Below are positions 17,444 to 26,497 of a stretch of 38,220 nt of DNA, in pieces (positions within the stretch are counted from its first letter, which is position 1; each line of letters begins with the position of its first letter). The stretch covers positions 1-38,220 of the forward strand of contig JANXVA010000263.1 in the NCBI GenBank assembly GCA_025351875.1. Direction: 5' to 3'. Under the pieces are notes generated by a model that was given only the letters and a program-made list of their open reading frames with translations, was not told the origin of the DNA and made no database searches. A program made the translations under genes and the position numbers. Source of the stretch: Myxococcales bacterium. GTDB taxonomy: Bacteria > Myxococcota_A > Polyangia > Polyangiales > Polyangiaceae.

Positions 17444-18007
17444 ATGAGGAACACGAAGGCCAAGCTCACACTCTCCGTCGCCTTCTTCGGGGCGATCGGC
17501 GTCGTCGCTTGCAGCAGCGGTAGCGGCGAGATCCCGATCCTCGGCGCCGCGTACGAGAATCACCCGGGCGACTTCGCGAAGCCGACCGAGGACAACCAGG
17601 ATCCTTCTCCTGCGCAGGGGTCGGCCGGGAGCGCGGCCACCGAGGATACGCAGGGCACGGACACCAGGGACGGCGGCTCCAGCGAGAGCAGCGGCTCGTG
17701 CGGGAGCAGCGGCTCGAGCGGGAGCAGCGGCTCGAGCGGGAGCAGCGGCTCGAGCGGGAGCACGGGGACCTGTCCGCCTTGCGATACGACCGTCACGTGC
17801 GACATCACCACCAAGGGCGGCTCCACGCAGCGCTCGTCGTTCCCACTCGTGACGAAGAACGGCGCGTGCGTCGTCAGCACGTCTGGCAGCGAGATCACCT
17901 TCGCGTGCGGAGGTGCGCTCACCACGAGCGGGCAGAACATCGGCACGTGGGCGAACTGCTCGCCGGCGAAGACGACCACGGTCGTCGACGCAGGCACGAA
18001 GGGCTGA
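17444..18007 (+). CDS. Lipoprotein with Ser/Gly hexapeptide repeats
   Basis: 187 residues. The signal peptide ends GVVAC (Cys about 23). A disordered Asp/Gln/Gly linker leads to a (GSSGSS)n block at about residues 80-106, encoded by an 18-bp DNA repeat. A small domain follows with six cysteines (CPPC, VTCDI, GACVV, FACGG, NWAxC-like), which may form disulfides. It lies 31 bp after the barrel gene and is probably co-transcribed. No family recognised. The repeat number probably varies between strains by slippage. Confidence 0.75.
   Translation: MRNTKAKLTLSVAFFGAIGVVACSSGSGEIPILGAAYENHPGDFAKPTEDNQDPSPAQGSAGSAATEDTQGTDTRDGGSSESSGSCGSSGSSGSSGSSGSSGSSGSTGTCPPCDTTVTCDITTKGGSTQRSSFPLVTKNGACVVSTSGSEITFACGGALTTSGQNIGTWANCSPAKTTTVVDAGTKG
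17684..17761 (+). repeat. 18-bp in-frame tandem repeat
   Basis: GGGAGCAGCGGCTCGAGC occurs at 17702-17719, 17720-17737 and 17738-17755. It is preceded by an imperfect copy at 17684-17701 and followed by a 6-bp partial copy. The unit length keeps the reading frame and codes for GSSGSS. Confidence 0.95.
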
Positions 18008-18014
18008 AAAGCCC
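18001..18014. terminator. Small hairpin across convergent stop codons
   Basis: GGGCT-gaaa-AGCCC spans the six bases between two convergent stops and overlaps both. The stem is short with a GNRA-type loop and no U-tract, so it is only a weak terminator candidate. Confidence 0.25.
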
Positions 18015-18883
18015 TACGGCGCGAGCTCCGCGCGGACGCCTTCGGGGACCAGCCCCGCGGCGCGTCCGCGCGTGAACAGCTCCTCGAGCGCCTGCCGCAC
18101 GTCGGCGGGCGCATCGAGGGTGTCCGCGTTCGCGTACATCTCGAGGTAGCGATCGAGCGACTTCGCGTCGAGGCCGACGTCCGCGCGCGTCTCTGCGTCG
18201 AGCAGCGCCTGCGCGACCACGCCCTTGTGCTCGAGCGCCCAGCGGATCGAGTTGCGGCAGATGCGCGAGACCTTCTCGATGAGCTCGGGACCGAGATCGC
18301 GCCGGATGGCGTTGCCGCCGAGCGGCAAGGGCAGCCCCGACGTCGCGTCGCGCCAGGCCTCTCCGATGTCGACGACCTTCTTCGTTCCCTCGCGCTCGTA
18401 GAAGAGCCGCCCTTCGTGGATGAGCAGCGCGGCCTCGACCTCACCGGCGCGCAGCACCTCGAACGAGCGCGCGTACGGCGCGATCGGAACGACGACGGGC
18501 TCGAACTCGGGGAGCAAGAGCTTGAGCACGAGGTATGCGGTCGTCCTCAAGCCGGGCACGCCGATGCGCTTGCCCGCGAGCGACGCGAGTGTTCGCTCGT
18601 CGAGCGAGACGACGACCGGGCCGTAGCCTCGCCCGACCGACATCCCGTGCGGCAGGAGCAGATAGTCCTTCGCGACACGCGCGTACTGCGCGATCGAGAC
18701 GGCGATCACGTCGGCGTTCTCTGCGGCTCCCTCGGCGCGCGTGTTCAGCGTCTCGGTGTCCGCGCGGTCGGCGACGAACGAGAGGCCTTCGCTGTCGACC
18801 TTCCCGTTGAGCAGCGCCCAGAACATGAAGATGTCGTCGCTGTCGGGCGAGAACGAGAGGCGTATCGGTCGAGCCTGTTGCAC
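18014..18883 (-). CDS. MqnD-like 1,4-dihydroxy-6-naphthoate synthase family protein
   Basis: 289 residues. Two-lobed periplasmic-binding-like fold of the MqnA/MqnD family. The N-terminal LSFSPDSDDIFMFWAL matches the family's SPxxxDxFxF pattern. Also present are VIAVSIAQYARV, LPHGMSVGRGYGPVVVS, GKRIGVPGLRTTAYL and ALLIHEGRLFYER. MqnD acts late in the futalosine route to menaquinone, converting cyclic dehypoxanthinyl futalosine. No other mqn gene is nearby, so assignment to this pathway rests on the family alone. GTG 18883 was chosen for the GGAAG just upstream; a second GTG at 18901 and a longer frame to 19126 exist but overlap the divergent gene. Confidence 0.78.
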   Translation of the reverse strand: MQQARPIRLSFSPDSDDIFMFWALLNGKVDSEGLSFVADRADTETLNTRAEGAAENADVIAVSIAQYARVAKDYLLLPHGMSVGRGYGPVVVSLDERTLASLAGKRIGVPGLRTTAYLVLKLLLPEFEPVVVPIAPYARSFEVLRAGEVEAALLIHEGRLFYEREGTKKVVDIGEAWRDATSGLPLPLGGNAIRRDLGPELIEKVSRICRNSIRWALEHKGVVAQALLDAETRADVGLDAKSLDRYLEMYANADTLDAPADVRQALEELFTRGRAAGLVPEGVRAELAP

Positions 18884-18966
18884 GCGAGCTTCCGTAGGCA
18901 CGGCGAGCCGGGAATTCAAGCGCCCCCTGCCCGAGGTGCGCGCGTTTCTGGTAGGGTCCCCACCCC

Positions 18967-19728
18967 ATGCGGATCGCGGTGCTCGAGAAGGACGGCCGGA
19001 GATCGTGGTACGCGCTCGAGGGCCAGAAGGCGCGGCGCTTCGCGCGCTCGCCGTTCGACGGCGGCACTGTCGAGAGCGACCTCGTTGCCTGGACCGACGC
19101 CGAGCTCCGCGCGCCCGTCGCGCCATCGAAGATCGTCTGTGTCGGTCGCAACTACGCCGCGCACGCGAAGGAGCTCGGCAACGAGGTCCCCACCGAGCCG
19201 CTGCTGTTCCTCAAGCCACCGTCGGCGATCATCGGACCAGGTGAGACAGTCGTGCTCCGCGCCGAGAGCGACAAGGTCGAGCACGAGAGCGAGCTCGCCG
19301 TCGTGATCGGCAAGCGCGCGACGCGCGTGTCCCGTGAGGAGGCACTCTCGTACGTCCTCGGCTACACGTGCGCGAACGACGTCACGGCCCGCGATCTCCA
19401 GAAGAAGGACGGTCAGTGGTCTCGCGCGAAGGGCTTCGACACGTTCTGCCCGGTCGGCCCGTGGATCGAGACGGATCTCGACCCGAGCGACCTCTCCGTC
19501 AAATGCATCGTCGATGGCCAGGTCCGTCAGGACGGCCGCACATCCCAGATGATCTTCGACGTGCCGACGCTCATTGCCTACGTGAGCCGCGCGTTCACGC
19601 TCGAGCCCGGGGATCTGATCCTCACCGGAACGCCCGAGGGCGTCGGTCCGCTCGCGCCCGGCAATCGCGTCAGCGTGGCGATCGAGAAGATCGGTGAGCT
19701 CACCGTCGTCGTCGCCTCGCCCGCGTGA
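18967..19728 (+). CDS. Fumarylacetoacetate hydrolase family protein
   Basis: 253 residues, the usual length for FAH-type hydrolases, decarboxylases or isomerases. It has the core signatures [47 protein letters not shown] and [17 protein letters not shown]. The Mg-binding Glu residues ([10 protein letters not shown]) are present, as is [11 protein letters not shown] near the C-terminus. These enzymes act on C-C bonds of beta-keto or oxo acids in aromatic-compound breakdown, or on oxaloacetate; the substrate is not clear here. It is divergent from the MqnD-like gene across 83 bp and is followed 17 bp later by the FGE-like gene. Confidence 0.92.
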   Translation: MRIAVLEKDGRRSWYALEGQKARRFARSPFDGGTVESDLVAWTDAELRAPVAPSKIVCVGRNYAAHAKELGNEVPTEPLLFLKPPSAIIGPGETVVLRAESDKVEHESELAVVIGKRATRVSREEALSYVLGYTCANDVTARDLQKKDGQWSRAKGFDTFCPVGPWIETDLDPSDLSVKCIVDGQVRQDGRTSQMIFDVPTLIAYVSRAFTLEPGDLILTGTPEGVGPLAPGNRVSVAIEKIGELTVVVASPA

Positions 19729-19744
19729 TCCCCCCGACACGCGA

Positions 19745-20722
19745 ATGAAGAACAAGCTCGCCACCAAGCTCATCATCGCCGCGATGCTGATCGCCATGGC
19801 GCTCATCGCCAACGCGGTCGTCAAGCGGGCGATGCGCAGCGCCCCCGGTGGCGAAGGCCCCGCGGGCGACGCCGTGCCCTGCGGCGACGGCTTCTTCCGC
19901 CGCGGTCCGCGCTGCTGCCCGACACCCGAGCCGCTGTCGAAGCTCGGTGACGGGCTCTGCACGGTCATCATCCCATCGCCCTCGAGCTCTTCGTCTCCCG
20001 ACTCGCGGCCCGTGCCGATCTGCCCGCCCGCGCTGGTCCCGACCGAGCGTGGCTGCGATACGCCGGAGCGCAGCGTGGTCCGCGTGCCGAAGACGTCCGT
20101 GCTCATCGGTCCCTCCGACTGGGAGGCCGAGGGGCGCGTTCGCCCTCGCACCGTGCAAGCCGGGCCCTTCGACATCGATCGCTTCGAAGTGTCCATTGGT
20201 CACGTCCGCTGTCCCACGTGCCCGCCGAAGGTCGTCGATCGCCTGGGTGGACGTGACGCCGCGCGCGCCGCTTCGTACGTCGCGCTCGACGAGGCGCGCG
20301 CGATCTGCGTCGCGCGCGGAGGCCGCCTGCCGACGGAAGACGAGTGGATCGTCGCCGCGGCCGGCGACAGACCTCGCCGCTACCCGTGGGGCGACACCGG
20401 AGCTGTGTGCCGTCGCGCCGCTTGGGGGCTCACGCGCGGTCCATGTGGCAAGGGCGCGACGGGACCCGACACGGTCGGCTCCCATCCCGACGGGATGACG
20501 CCGCTCGGCATCCACGATCTCGCCGGCAACGTCGCGGAATGGGTGGAGGTCGCCGGGGGTTGTGACGCCGGCACCGAGCCGTGCCTCGGCGTCGTGCGCG
20601 GCGGTTCCTACGACACGGATCTCGCCACGGATCTCCGCACGTGGACCCGTCGCGAGGTCCCTGCGGGCTCCACGGAGGCGACGATCGGATTCCGCTGCGC
20701 ATACGACGTGAGCACCCCGTAG
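19745..20722 (+). CDS. FGE-sulfatase (SUMF1-like) domain protein, membrane-anchored
   Basis: 325 residues. An N-terminal membrane anchor (LIIAAMLIAMALIANAVV) is followed by a Cys-rich stretch (CGDGFFRRGPRCCPTP). The FGE-sulfatase fold then begins at about residue 125: FDIDRFEVSIGHV, ARAICVARGGRLPTEDEW, AAAGDRPRRYPWGD, LGIHDLAGNVAEWVE, VVRGGSYDTD, and IGFRCAY. Family members include formylglycine-generating enzyme and many non-catalytic C-type-lectin-like versions. The GFRCAY ending is general to the fold. The paired active-site Cys of true FGE cannot be assigned by eye and no sulfatase is nearby, so enzymatic activity is doubtful. ATG 19745 is preferred because it directly precedes the anchor. 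Confidence 0.85.
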   Translation: MKNKLATKLIIAAMLIAMALIANAVVKRAMRSAPGGEGPAGDAVPCGDGFFRRGPRCCPTPEPLSKLGDGLCTVIIPSPSSSSSPDSRPVPICPPALVPTERGCDTPERSVVRVPKTSVLIGPSDWEAEGRVRPRTVQAGPFDIDRFEVSIGHVRCPTCPPKVVDRLGGRDAARAASYVALDEARAICVARGGRLPTEDEWIVAAAGDRPRRYPWGDTGAVCRRAAWGLTRGPCGKGATGPDTVGSHPDGMTPLGIHDLAGNVAEWVEVAGGCDAGTEPCLGVVRGGSYDTDLATDLRTWTRREVPAGSTEATIGFRCAYDVSTP

Positions 20723-20734
20723 ACTCGCAGCCCC

Positions 20735-22012
20735 ATGACGTGCGCCGTCCTCTCCATTGGAACCGAGCTCACCCGCGGCGAGCTCGTGAATACGAATGCC
20801 GCGTGGCTGTCTGCGGCGCTGACCGATCTCGGCTTCGAGGTCGTCGAGCACGTTGTGGTCGATGACGACCGTCCGCGCATCATCGAGGCCCTCGAGCGTC
20901 TCGCGGCGTACGCGAACGTCATCGTCTGCACGGGCGGCCTCGGCCCGACCACCGACGACCTCACGACCGCGTCCGTCGCGGCGGCGCTGCGCGTCAACGT
21001 CGTGCGCGACGAAGGCTCGCTCGATCACATCCGCCGCCGCTTCGAGCGCATCGGTCGGCCGATGTCCGACAGCAACGCGAAACAGGCCGATTTTCCCGAG
21101 GGCGCGACGATCCTCCCGAACCCCATCGGCTCGGCGCCGGGGTTCGAGGTGAGGGTCCACGGGGCCCGCGCGTTCTTCATGCCCGGCGTCCCGCACGAGA
21201 TGAAGCGCATGTACGACGAGCAGGTCGTCCCGCGCATCCGTGACATCGCGCCCAACGACAGCCACCAGATTCGCCTTCGTACGTTCGGCCTTCCCGAGAG
21301 CGCCGTCGGCGAGAAGCTCGCAGGAGTCGAGGAGGCGTTTCCGGGAGTCACGATCGGTTACCGCGCGCACTTCCCCGAGATCGAGGTCAAGGTGCTCGCC
21401 CGCGCGCCCGGACCCGCGTCACGCCGGCCCGGCGCTCCGGTCCCTGCCGACCCGCAGGCGATCGTCCGCGAGCTCGCGGAGCGCGCCGCGCAAGAGGTCC
21501 GCGTGCGCCTCGGCGACATCATCTGGGGTGAGGGCGAGGACACGTTCGCCGGCGTCGTCGGCCGGGCGCTCCGCACGCGTCGCTGGACGCTCGCCATCGC
21601 CGAGTCGTGCACGGGCGGCCTCGTCGGTCACATGATCACGAAGGAGGCGGGCGCCAGCGACTACCTGCTCCTCGACGCCGTCACCTACGCGAACTCCGCG
21701 AAGCAGTCGGTCCTCGGCGTCGACGAGGACGTCCTTCGCGGCCACGGCGCCGTCAGCGCCGAGTGCGCCGGGCGCATGGCCGAAGGAGCGCGTCGCGTCG
21801 CTGGAGCCGACGTCGCGCTCGCCATCACGGGCATTGCCGGGCCCGGAGGCGCCACCGACGGCAAGCCCGTCGGTCTCGTCTACCTCGCCATCGCGACGGC
21901 GAAGGGCACCGAGGTGAAGGAGCGCACGTTCCCCGGCGATCGCCTCTGGATCCAGACGCTCGCGGCCTACGTCGGCCTCGCCATGGTCCGCGAAGCCTGC
22001 GCGCGCGGCTGA
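20735..22012 (+). CDS. cinA: CinA: competence/damage-inducible protein, NMN amidohydrolase
   Basis: 425 residues, full length. The N-terminal MoCF/COG1058 domain (about 1-170) contains LSIGTELTRGELVNTNAAWL, VCTGGLGPTTDDLT and FFMPGVPHEMKRM. The C-terminal CinA amidohydrolase domain (about 260-420) contains LAIAESCTGGLVGHMIT, LLDAVTYANSAKQSVLGV, HGAVSAECAGRMAEGARR and ALAITGIAGPGG. The C-terminal domain deamidates nicotinamide mononucleotide in pyridine-nucleotide salvage; the N-terminal domain hydrolyses ADP-ribose in some homologs. The start is 12 bp after the previous stop. It converges with the zinc-protease gene 10 bp later. Confidence 0.95.
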   Translation: MTCAVLSIGTELTRGELVNTNAAWLSAALTDLGFEVVEHVVVDDDRPRIIEALERLAAYANVIVCTGGLGPTTDDLTTASVAAALRVNVVRDEGSLDHIRRRFERIGRPMSDSNAKQADFPEGATILPNPIGSAPGFEVRVHGARAFFMPGVPHEMKRMYDEQVVPRIRDIAPNDSHQIRLRTFGLPESAVGEKLAGVEEAFPGVTIGYRAHFPEIEVKVLARAPGPASRRPGAPVPADPQAIVRELAERAAQEVRVRLGDIIWGEGEDTFAGVVGRALRTRRWTLAIAESCTGGLVGHMITKEAGASDYLLLDAVTYANSAKQSVLGVDEDVLRGHGAVSAECAGRMAEGARRVAGADVALAITGIAGPGGATDGKPVGLVYLAIATAKGTEVKERTFPGDRLWIQTLAAYVGLAMVREACARG

Positions 22013-22022
22013 GGCGAACGCG

Positions 22023-23411
22023 CTACTTCTGCGCGGCGATCTCGTCGGACCACTTCTTGGCGACCGCGCACGTGCTCGTCGCCGTCCAGGCGCCGGGCGC
22101 GACGCGTGCCGGTCCGTTGATCATCACGAGCTCGCGGCCATTTCGCGCGAAGAGCAGCGGCCCCAGCTCCTTGCGATCGAGGCAGATCGTCGTCGCGTCG
22201 CTGAGGGTCGGCTTGCCGAGCTTCTTCAGCGCCGGGACGAGCTTGCCGAACGCACGCTCGGCGTAGAAATCCGGCTTCGGCTGCGTGCTCGCCGCGTCGT
22301 AGCGAAGGTGCACGGCGTGCGCGATCTGATCCCCTTTCGTGAACACCGAGGTGCGGTCACCGCCCCAGCCCGCCGCGGCCTTGCGCGCGTCCTCGACATC
22401 CATCCACTCGGCGAAGCTGAGCGCGAAGCCGAGCTCACCGAAGGTGTCCTCGTCCTCCATCTTCCAGCCCTCGCCGAGCGCGTTGCCGCTCGGAGCCGGG
22501 ACCACCAGCGGCGCCTCGGCGGACTCCCACTTCTCGACGTGGAGGATCTGCTCCGTCGTCGTCGGAGGCCGATCCCATGCGCGATCGACGGCCTTCCAGT
22601 CGCCCTTGCGGCGAAGCTCGTGAACGAAGCCCAGCCCCTCCATGTAGGGCGCGATCAGGGTCGAGCGAAGGATGTGCGGGACGCTCTGCACGTCGCCCAT
22701 GTTCATGCCGCTCGCGAGGAGCTCGCGGAGCGCGTCGTCGGGGATGTCGAGCGCCGACTTGTCCGGCTTCATGAGGAAGTCGAGCATCAGGCTCGTCGCG
22801 TCACCCTCGGCGAGGCACGCGAGCGCCATCGACTCGTCGCCGCGGCCCGGCTTGTAGTCCGAGCGCTTCCGCAGGTCCCACTTCTGGTCCTGGAGCGCGT
22901 GGACGAGCTCGTGAGCGAGCGTCGCCTGCGCCTGCGGCCCCTTGAGGTCGGACGCGAGGTACATCGTCCCGTTCTTGGGCTCGTAGAAGCCCTCGAGCTG
23001 GGCCTCGAGCAGCTTCATCATCTGGCCGAGGTAGTCGAACGTCGGCGGTGCAAAGCCCGCGATCTGGAGGAGCAGCCCTTCGCGGCGGAGCGCCTCCGGC
23101 GGGTACTCGCGCAGCGCCTTGTCCTTCACGCGCGCGACGAGCTGAGCGCGATCGAGCTTCACGCCAGGGACGGCCTTCGTCGCCGCGATGCCGCGCATCT
23201 CGCTGACGAGCGCGAGCGTGCGAGCGACCTGCTTCGAGTCCTTCGAGGCGAGCGACCCCTCGGGGCTCGTGGACGCATTGCCCGGCACGACCGCCGGAGC
23301 GCCGCCCGCGTCGCCCACGATCGTCTCCGTCGCCAGCGGCCGAGGCGTCGGCGCGCTCGAGCACGCGGCGAGCGCGAGGGCGACGAGCGACGATGCGGCG
23401 ATCCGGTTCAT
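22023..23411 (-). CDS. Zinc-metalloprotease-like lipoprotein
   Basis: 462 residues. Signal peptide with lipobox ALAAC (Cys 17) and a Ser/Pro/Ala linker. The zinc motif HELVH (His 167, Glu 168, His 171) is followed by CLAEGDAT, whose Glu 202 fits the third ligand of a gluzincin. Flanking text [13 protein letters not shown] and [12 protein letters not shown] is typical of uncharacterised myxobacterial putative metallopeptidases. The C-terminal half is less conserved and includes a Trp-rich segment. The ATG overlaps the rpe stop (ATGA), so translation is coupled. It is probably anchored in the outer or inner membrane facing the periplasm; substrates unknown. Confidence 0.85.
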   Translation of the reverse strand: MNRIAASSLVALALAACSSAPTPRPLATETIVGDAGGAPAVVPGNASTSPEGSLASKDSKQVARTLALVSEMRGIAATKAVPGVKLDRAQLVARVKDKALREYPPEALRREGLLLQIAGFAPPTFDYLGQMMKLLEAQLEGFYEPKNGTMYLASDLKGPQAQATLAHELVHALQDQKWDLRKRSDYKPGRGDESMALACLAEGDATSLMLDFLMKPDKSALDIPDDALRELLASGMNMGDVQSVPHILRSTLIAPYMEGLGFVHELRRKGDWKAVDRAWDRPPTTTEQILHVEKWESAEAPLVVPAPSGNALGEGWKMEDEDTFGELGFALSFAEWMDVEDARKAAAGWGGDRTSVFTKGDQIAHAVHLRYDAASTQPKPDFYAERAFGKLVPALKKLGKPTLSDATTICLDRKELGPLLFARNGRELVMINGPARVAPGAWTATSTCAVAKKWSDEIAAQK

Positions 23412-24085
23412 TTCTTTCCTCGGAGCGCGGCGATGGCGCTCGCGTAGCCGGCTTCGCCACCGTTGAACACAGCGCTGCCCGCGACGAGCACGCGCGCGCC
23501 GGCGGCGATGGCCTCGGGCGCCGTCTCCTTCGTGATTCCGCCGTCGATCTCGAGGTCGATCGCTCGACCGCTCGCGTCGATCATCGCCCGGATGGCCTTC
23601 ACTTTCGGCAGCACCTCGCGGATGAACGACTGCCCGCCGAAACCGGGGTTCACGCTCATCACGAGCACGAGGTCGGCGACGTCGATGACGTAGCGAAGGG
23701 TGTCCTCGTGTGTCGACGGGTTGAGGACCACGCCGGCCCGCTTGCCGAGCGACTGGATGTGACGAAGCGTCCGATGGAGGTGAGTGCAGGCCTCCACGTG
23801 GATCGTGATCGTATCCGCGCCAGCCTCGGCGAACGAGTCGACGTACCTCTCGGGCTCGACGATCATGAGGTGCACGTCGAGCGGGAGCTTGGTGACCTTG
23901 CGGATGGCCTTCACGATCGGCGGTCCCAGCGTGATGTTCGGGACGAAACGCCCATCCATGACGTCGACGTGCAGCCAGTCGGCCCCGGCCTTCTCGACGG
24001 CGGCGACCTCCTCTCCGAGGCGGGCGAAATCGGCCGAGAGGATGGACGGAGCGACGAGGATGCGGTCGTCCGGCGAAGGGCTCAT
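23408..24085 (-). CDS. rpe: Ribulose-phosphate 3-epimerase
   Basis: 225 residues, normal for Rpe. TIM-barrel with [34 protein letters not shown] (metal ligand His and catalytic Asp), [28 protein letters not shown] and LEIDGGIT (second catalytic Asp). It interconverts ribulose-5-P and xylulose-5-P in the pentose phosphate pathway in the cytoplasm. The frame runs 42 codons further upstream, across the divergent GNAT start, but Rpe similarity begins at [10 protein letters not shown], so ATG 24085 is chosen. It is co-transcribed with the downstream protease lipoprotein through a 4-bp overlap. Confidence 0.96.
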   Translation of the reverse strand: MSPSPDDRILVAPSILSADFARLGEEVAAVEKAGADWLHVDVMDGRFVPNITLGPPIVKAIRKVTKLPLDVHLMIVEPERYVDSFAEAGADTITIHVEACTHLHRTLRHIQSLGKRAGVVLNPSTHEDTLRYVIDVADLVLVMSVNPGFGGQSFIREVLPKVKAIRAMIDASGRAIDLEIDGGITKETAPEAIAAGARVLVAGSAVFNGGEAGYASAIAALRGKK

Positions 24086-24158
24086 CGAAGATGTGCTTAC
24101 CACACGGGCTGTTTCGGGGGCTTGCGCTCGGCGGGCAGGTGCGAAAGGCTGCGGCTCG

Positions 24159-24608
24159 ATGCAGACGCGCAAGATCACCAAAGGCGACTTCGACCAGATC
24201 GTCGAGGTCATCGACCGTTGGTGGGGCGGACCGATGGCGAATTTCGCCCATCCGATGTTCTTTTACGAGCTGGGCGACAACGCGCTCATCGTCGAAGAAG
24301 ACGGGCGTCTCGTCGGCTTTCTGCTCGGCTTCATCGTCTTCAAGGCGCCGAAGACTGGATACGTCCACCTCGTCGGGATCCATCCCGACTTCCGCCGCAA
24401 GGGCGTGGGCCGGCTCCTCTACCAGACGTTCACCGAGCGCTGCCGTAGCCTCGGCTGCGAGCGCATGAAGGCGATCACGACGCCCGGCAACGAGGGCTCG
24501 CTCGCGTTCCACCAGGCCCTCGACTGGACGTCGTCGGAGCTCGAGGACTACGCGGGCCCCGATCGCCGCCGCATCGTCTTCACCAAGGACCTCGTCCCCG
24601 CGAACTGA
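24159..24608 (+). CDS. GNAT-family N-acetyltransferase
   Basis: 149 residues. The single GNAT domain has the acetyl-CoA motif [20 protein letters not shown] (about 70-90; the R/Q-x-x-G-x-G/A loop is RRKGVGR) and an upstream strand [20 protein letters not shown]-terminal FHQALDW is the usual motif-B position. It opens with [22 protein letters not shown]. The acceptor substrate is unknown. The 73-bp gap to rpe on the other strand must hold both promoters. Confidence 0.9.
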   Translation: MQTRKITKGDFDQIVEVIDRWWGGPMANFAHPMFFYELGDNALIVEEDGRLVGFLLGFIVFKAPKTGYVHLVGIHPDFRRKGVGRLLYQTFTERCRSLGCERMKAITTPGNEGSLAFHQALDWTSSELEDYAGPDRRRIVFTKDLVPAN

Positions 24609-24712
24609 AGCCGAGACGACTCAGCGGTGACGTAGGCGGTTGTGCTTCCTATCGACGTCCCACGAGGGTCTCGTGGGTCGAGCCTGCGCCGCGGAATGAT
24701 AGAAATTGCGGA

Positions 24713-25570
24713 GTGCGGTTGACCTGGCGTTCGGGTGTCGGCTTCGTCTCTTGCCTCTGCTCGCTCGCGCTCGCGACCGTTGTGCTTGCTGCTTGCTCGT
24801 CGAGCTCCGAGCGCGCGCCCTACACCGAGGACTCACCGACGGTCCCGCCCGAGACGCCCGCGCAAAACGGCACGCCCGTCGCGTCCCCGCAGACCGCACC
24901 TGCGACATCCCAGACGGAGACCGACGCCGGCACGCAGCCAGACGCGCCTGACACCTGCAAGCGCACGGCGCCGAGCAACACGTGCGGTCTCGTCCCCCAG
25001 TGCGGATGCACGCTCGCCGAGACGTGCGACGTCGAGGACTCCAGCGGCAACGTCGGCTGCGTCGTCGCCGGCAAGGCCGTCATGGGCGCTCCGTGCGTCG
25101 CGACCGCGGGCTGCGCGCTGGGCCTCTCGTGCGTCTTCGGGACGTGCCACGCCTTTTGCGACACCCCGGGTAGCGCATGCACGGCGCCGAAGACCGGCGG
25201 ATGTGTCCAGGTGAAGAGCGGCACTCCTGCAACCGCCATCCCGAATTTCTCGGTCTGTCGTGTCGCCTGTGACCTCCGCGACGTGAGCGCCTGCGGCGGG
25301 ACGACGGCCGCAGGAACGGGCGTGTGTCAGGTCGACGGCAACGGCCTGACGGACTGCGCGATGGGCGGGACGCGCACGGTGGGCCAGAGCTGCACGCCTA
25401 CGGACGAGTGCGGGCCGGGCCTCGTCTGCGCGCTCACGGGCACGGCGACGACCGGCGCCTGCAGGAAGTGGTGTCGCGTCGGCAAGACCGACTGCGGCGG
25501 CACGGTGATGTGCAGCGGCTTCCAGACGAAGGTGATCGTCGCGGGCGTCGAGCACGGCGTCTGTCCCTGA
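24713..25570 (+). CDS. Cysteine-rich secreted lipoprotein
   Basis: 285 residues. The signal peptide ends VVLAAC (Cys about 28) and a Thr/Pro/Glu linker reaches about residue 80. About 20 Cys then appear in spaced patterns such as CGLVPQCGCTLAETCD, GAPCVATAGCALGLSCV, GTCHAFC, and GQSCTPTDECGPGLVCAL. These resemble the small disulfide-knot repeats frequent in myxobacterial extracellular proteins. No named family recognised. The start is GTG 24713; a TTG two codons later is an alternative. Probable surface protein. Confidence 0.75.
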   Translation: MRLTWRSGVGFVSCLCSLALATVVLAACSSSSERAPYTEDSPTVPPETPAQNGTPVASPQTAPATSQTETDAGTQPDAPDTCKRTAPSNTCGLVPQCGCTLAETCDVEDSSGNVGCVVAGKAVMGAPCVATAGCALGLSCVFGTCHAFCDTPGSACTAPKTGGCVQVKSGTPATAIPNFSVCRVACDLRDVSACGGTTAAGTGVCQVDGNGLTDCAMGGTRTVGQSCTPTDECGPGLVCALTGTATTGACRKWCRVGKTDCGGTVMCSGFQTKVIVAGVEHGVCP

Positions 25571-25630
25571 TCGCCTGCATCGAGCGCTACCGCGCTTTAC
25601 TCGGCCGGCGTATCGCGCGATGAATGGGGC

Positions 25631-26167
25631 ATGTCGTCGGTGAAGCCCCCGCCTCCGCGTCGCTCCGAGCCCCCGGTCACCGCCTCGCAGCTGCGCGACG
25701 TGGGCCTCTTCGGCGCCCTGTCGGACGAGTTTCTCGAGCACCTCATCCAGACCCTCGAGGTCCGGCGTCTCCTGCCTGGTGACACGATCTTCCGTGAGGG
25801 CGATCAGGCCCGCGAGATGTACGTCGTTCTCGAGGGGGAGATCGAGGTCCTGAAGAAGAGCCGCCGCGGTCGCGAGACGCGCGTCGCGATCCTGGGGCCG
25901 AACGACTGCTTCGGCGAGATGTCGATCATCGACATGCAGCCCCGTTCGGCGACGGTTCGCACGCTCGGGCCCGCGCACCTCCTCAAGATTTCGACCGAGG
26001 AGATGGACGCGTTCTACCGCTACGACCTCAAGTCCTACACGCTCATCGTGCTGAACATCGCTCGCGATCTCTCGCGTCGCCTTCGCGTGACCGATGGTCT
26101 CCTCGCAGACTTCACCGCGACGGTCATCGAGGAGTACGTCCAGACTCCGTCGAGCGCGAAGCGCTGA
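25631..26167 (+). CDS. Cyclic-nucleotide-binding domain protein
   Basis: 178 residues. A Pro-rich N-terminus is followed by a cNMP-binding fold (about 22-140): LFGALSDEFLEHLIQTLEV, LLPGDTIFREGD, EMYVVLEGEIEVLKK and the phosphate-binding-cassette region FGEMSIIDMQPRSATVRTL (Arg in RSATV). There is a helical C-terminus but no DNA-binding HTH, so this is not a Crp-type transcription factor. It may bind a cyclic nucleotide and act on a partner. The start ATG sits after a short 60-bp gap. Confidence 0.88.
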   Translation: MSSVKPPPPRRSEPPVTASQLRDVGLFGALSDEFLEHLIQTLEVRRLLPGDTIFREGDQAREMYVVLEGEIEVLKKSRRGRETRVAILGPNDCFGEMSIIDMQPRSATVRTLGPAHLLKISTEEMDAFYRYDLKSYTLIVLNIARDLSRRLRVTDGLLADFTATVIEEYVQTPSSAKR

Positions 26168-26173
26168 CCCTAG

Positions 26174-26193
26174 CGCGGGCGACAGCGCCCGCG
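26174..26193. terminator. GC hairpin between convergent genes
   Basis: CGCGGGCG-acag-CGCCCGCG, a perfect 8-bp stem in the 33-bp gap between two convergent stop codons. It lacks a U-tract but is well placed as a two-way terminator or RNA 3'-end stabiliser. Confidence 0.5.
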
Positions 26194-26200
26194 TGACTCT

Positions 26201-26497
26201 TCAGCCTGCGTCGGCGTCGGGGCCCGCGTCACCGCCGTCGGAGTCTGCGTCGCCGCCGTCGCCGCCTGCGTCGCCGCCGTCGCCGTCGGTCGGGAGCGGA
26301 GCGCCAGCGTCCTGGCTGGGCGGGGGGGTCTCGGGATCGTTGCCGAACGAGCCGCTGTCGGTGCGCGTGCTCGCATCGCCCGCGCCGAAGCTCGAGTTTT
26401 CGTCACTCGGTGGCAGCGGCTGTGGGTTCAGCGTGCAAGCCGCGAATGCGCCCGCTGCGGCGAGCCCCGCGAGGAGTGCGAGCTTGCGGAGATGCAT
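26201..26497 (-). CDS. Small LNPQPLPP lipoprotein, paralog 1
   Basis: 98 residues. The signal peptide ends AGAFAAC with the lipid Cys at about 21, immediately followed by TLNPQPLPPSDENSS. The rest is a disordered Asp/Gly/Ala tail (GGDAGGDGGDADSDGG). The neighbour upstream has the same LNPQPLPP box seven residues after its Cys. ATG 26497 shares one base with that gene's TGA. Function unknown; the conserved octapeptide next to the lipidation site suggests a sorting or interaction signal (inference). Confidence 0.7.
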   Translation of the reverse strand: MHLRKLALLAGLAAAGAFAACTLNPQPLPPSDENSSFGAGDASTRTDSGSFGNDPETPPPSQDAGAPLPTDGDGGDAGGDGGDADSDGGDAGPDADAG

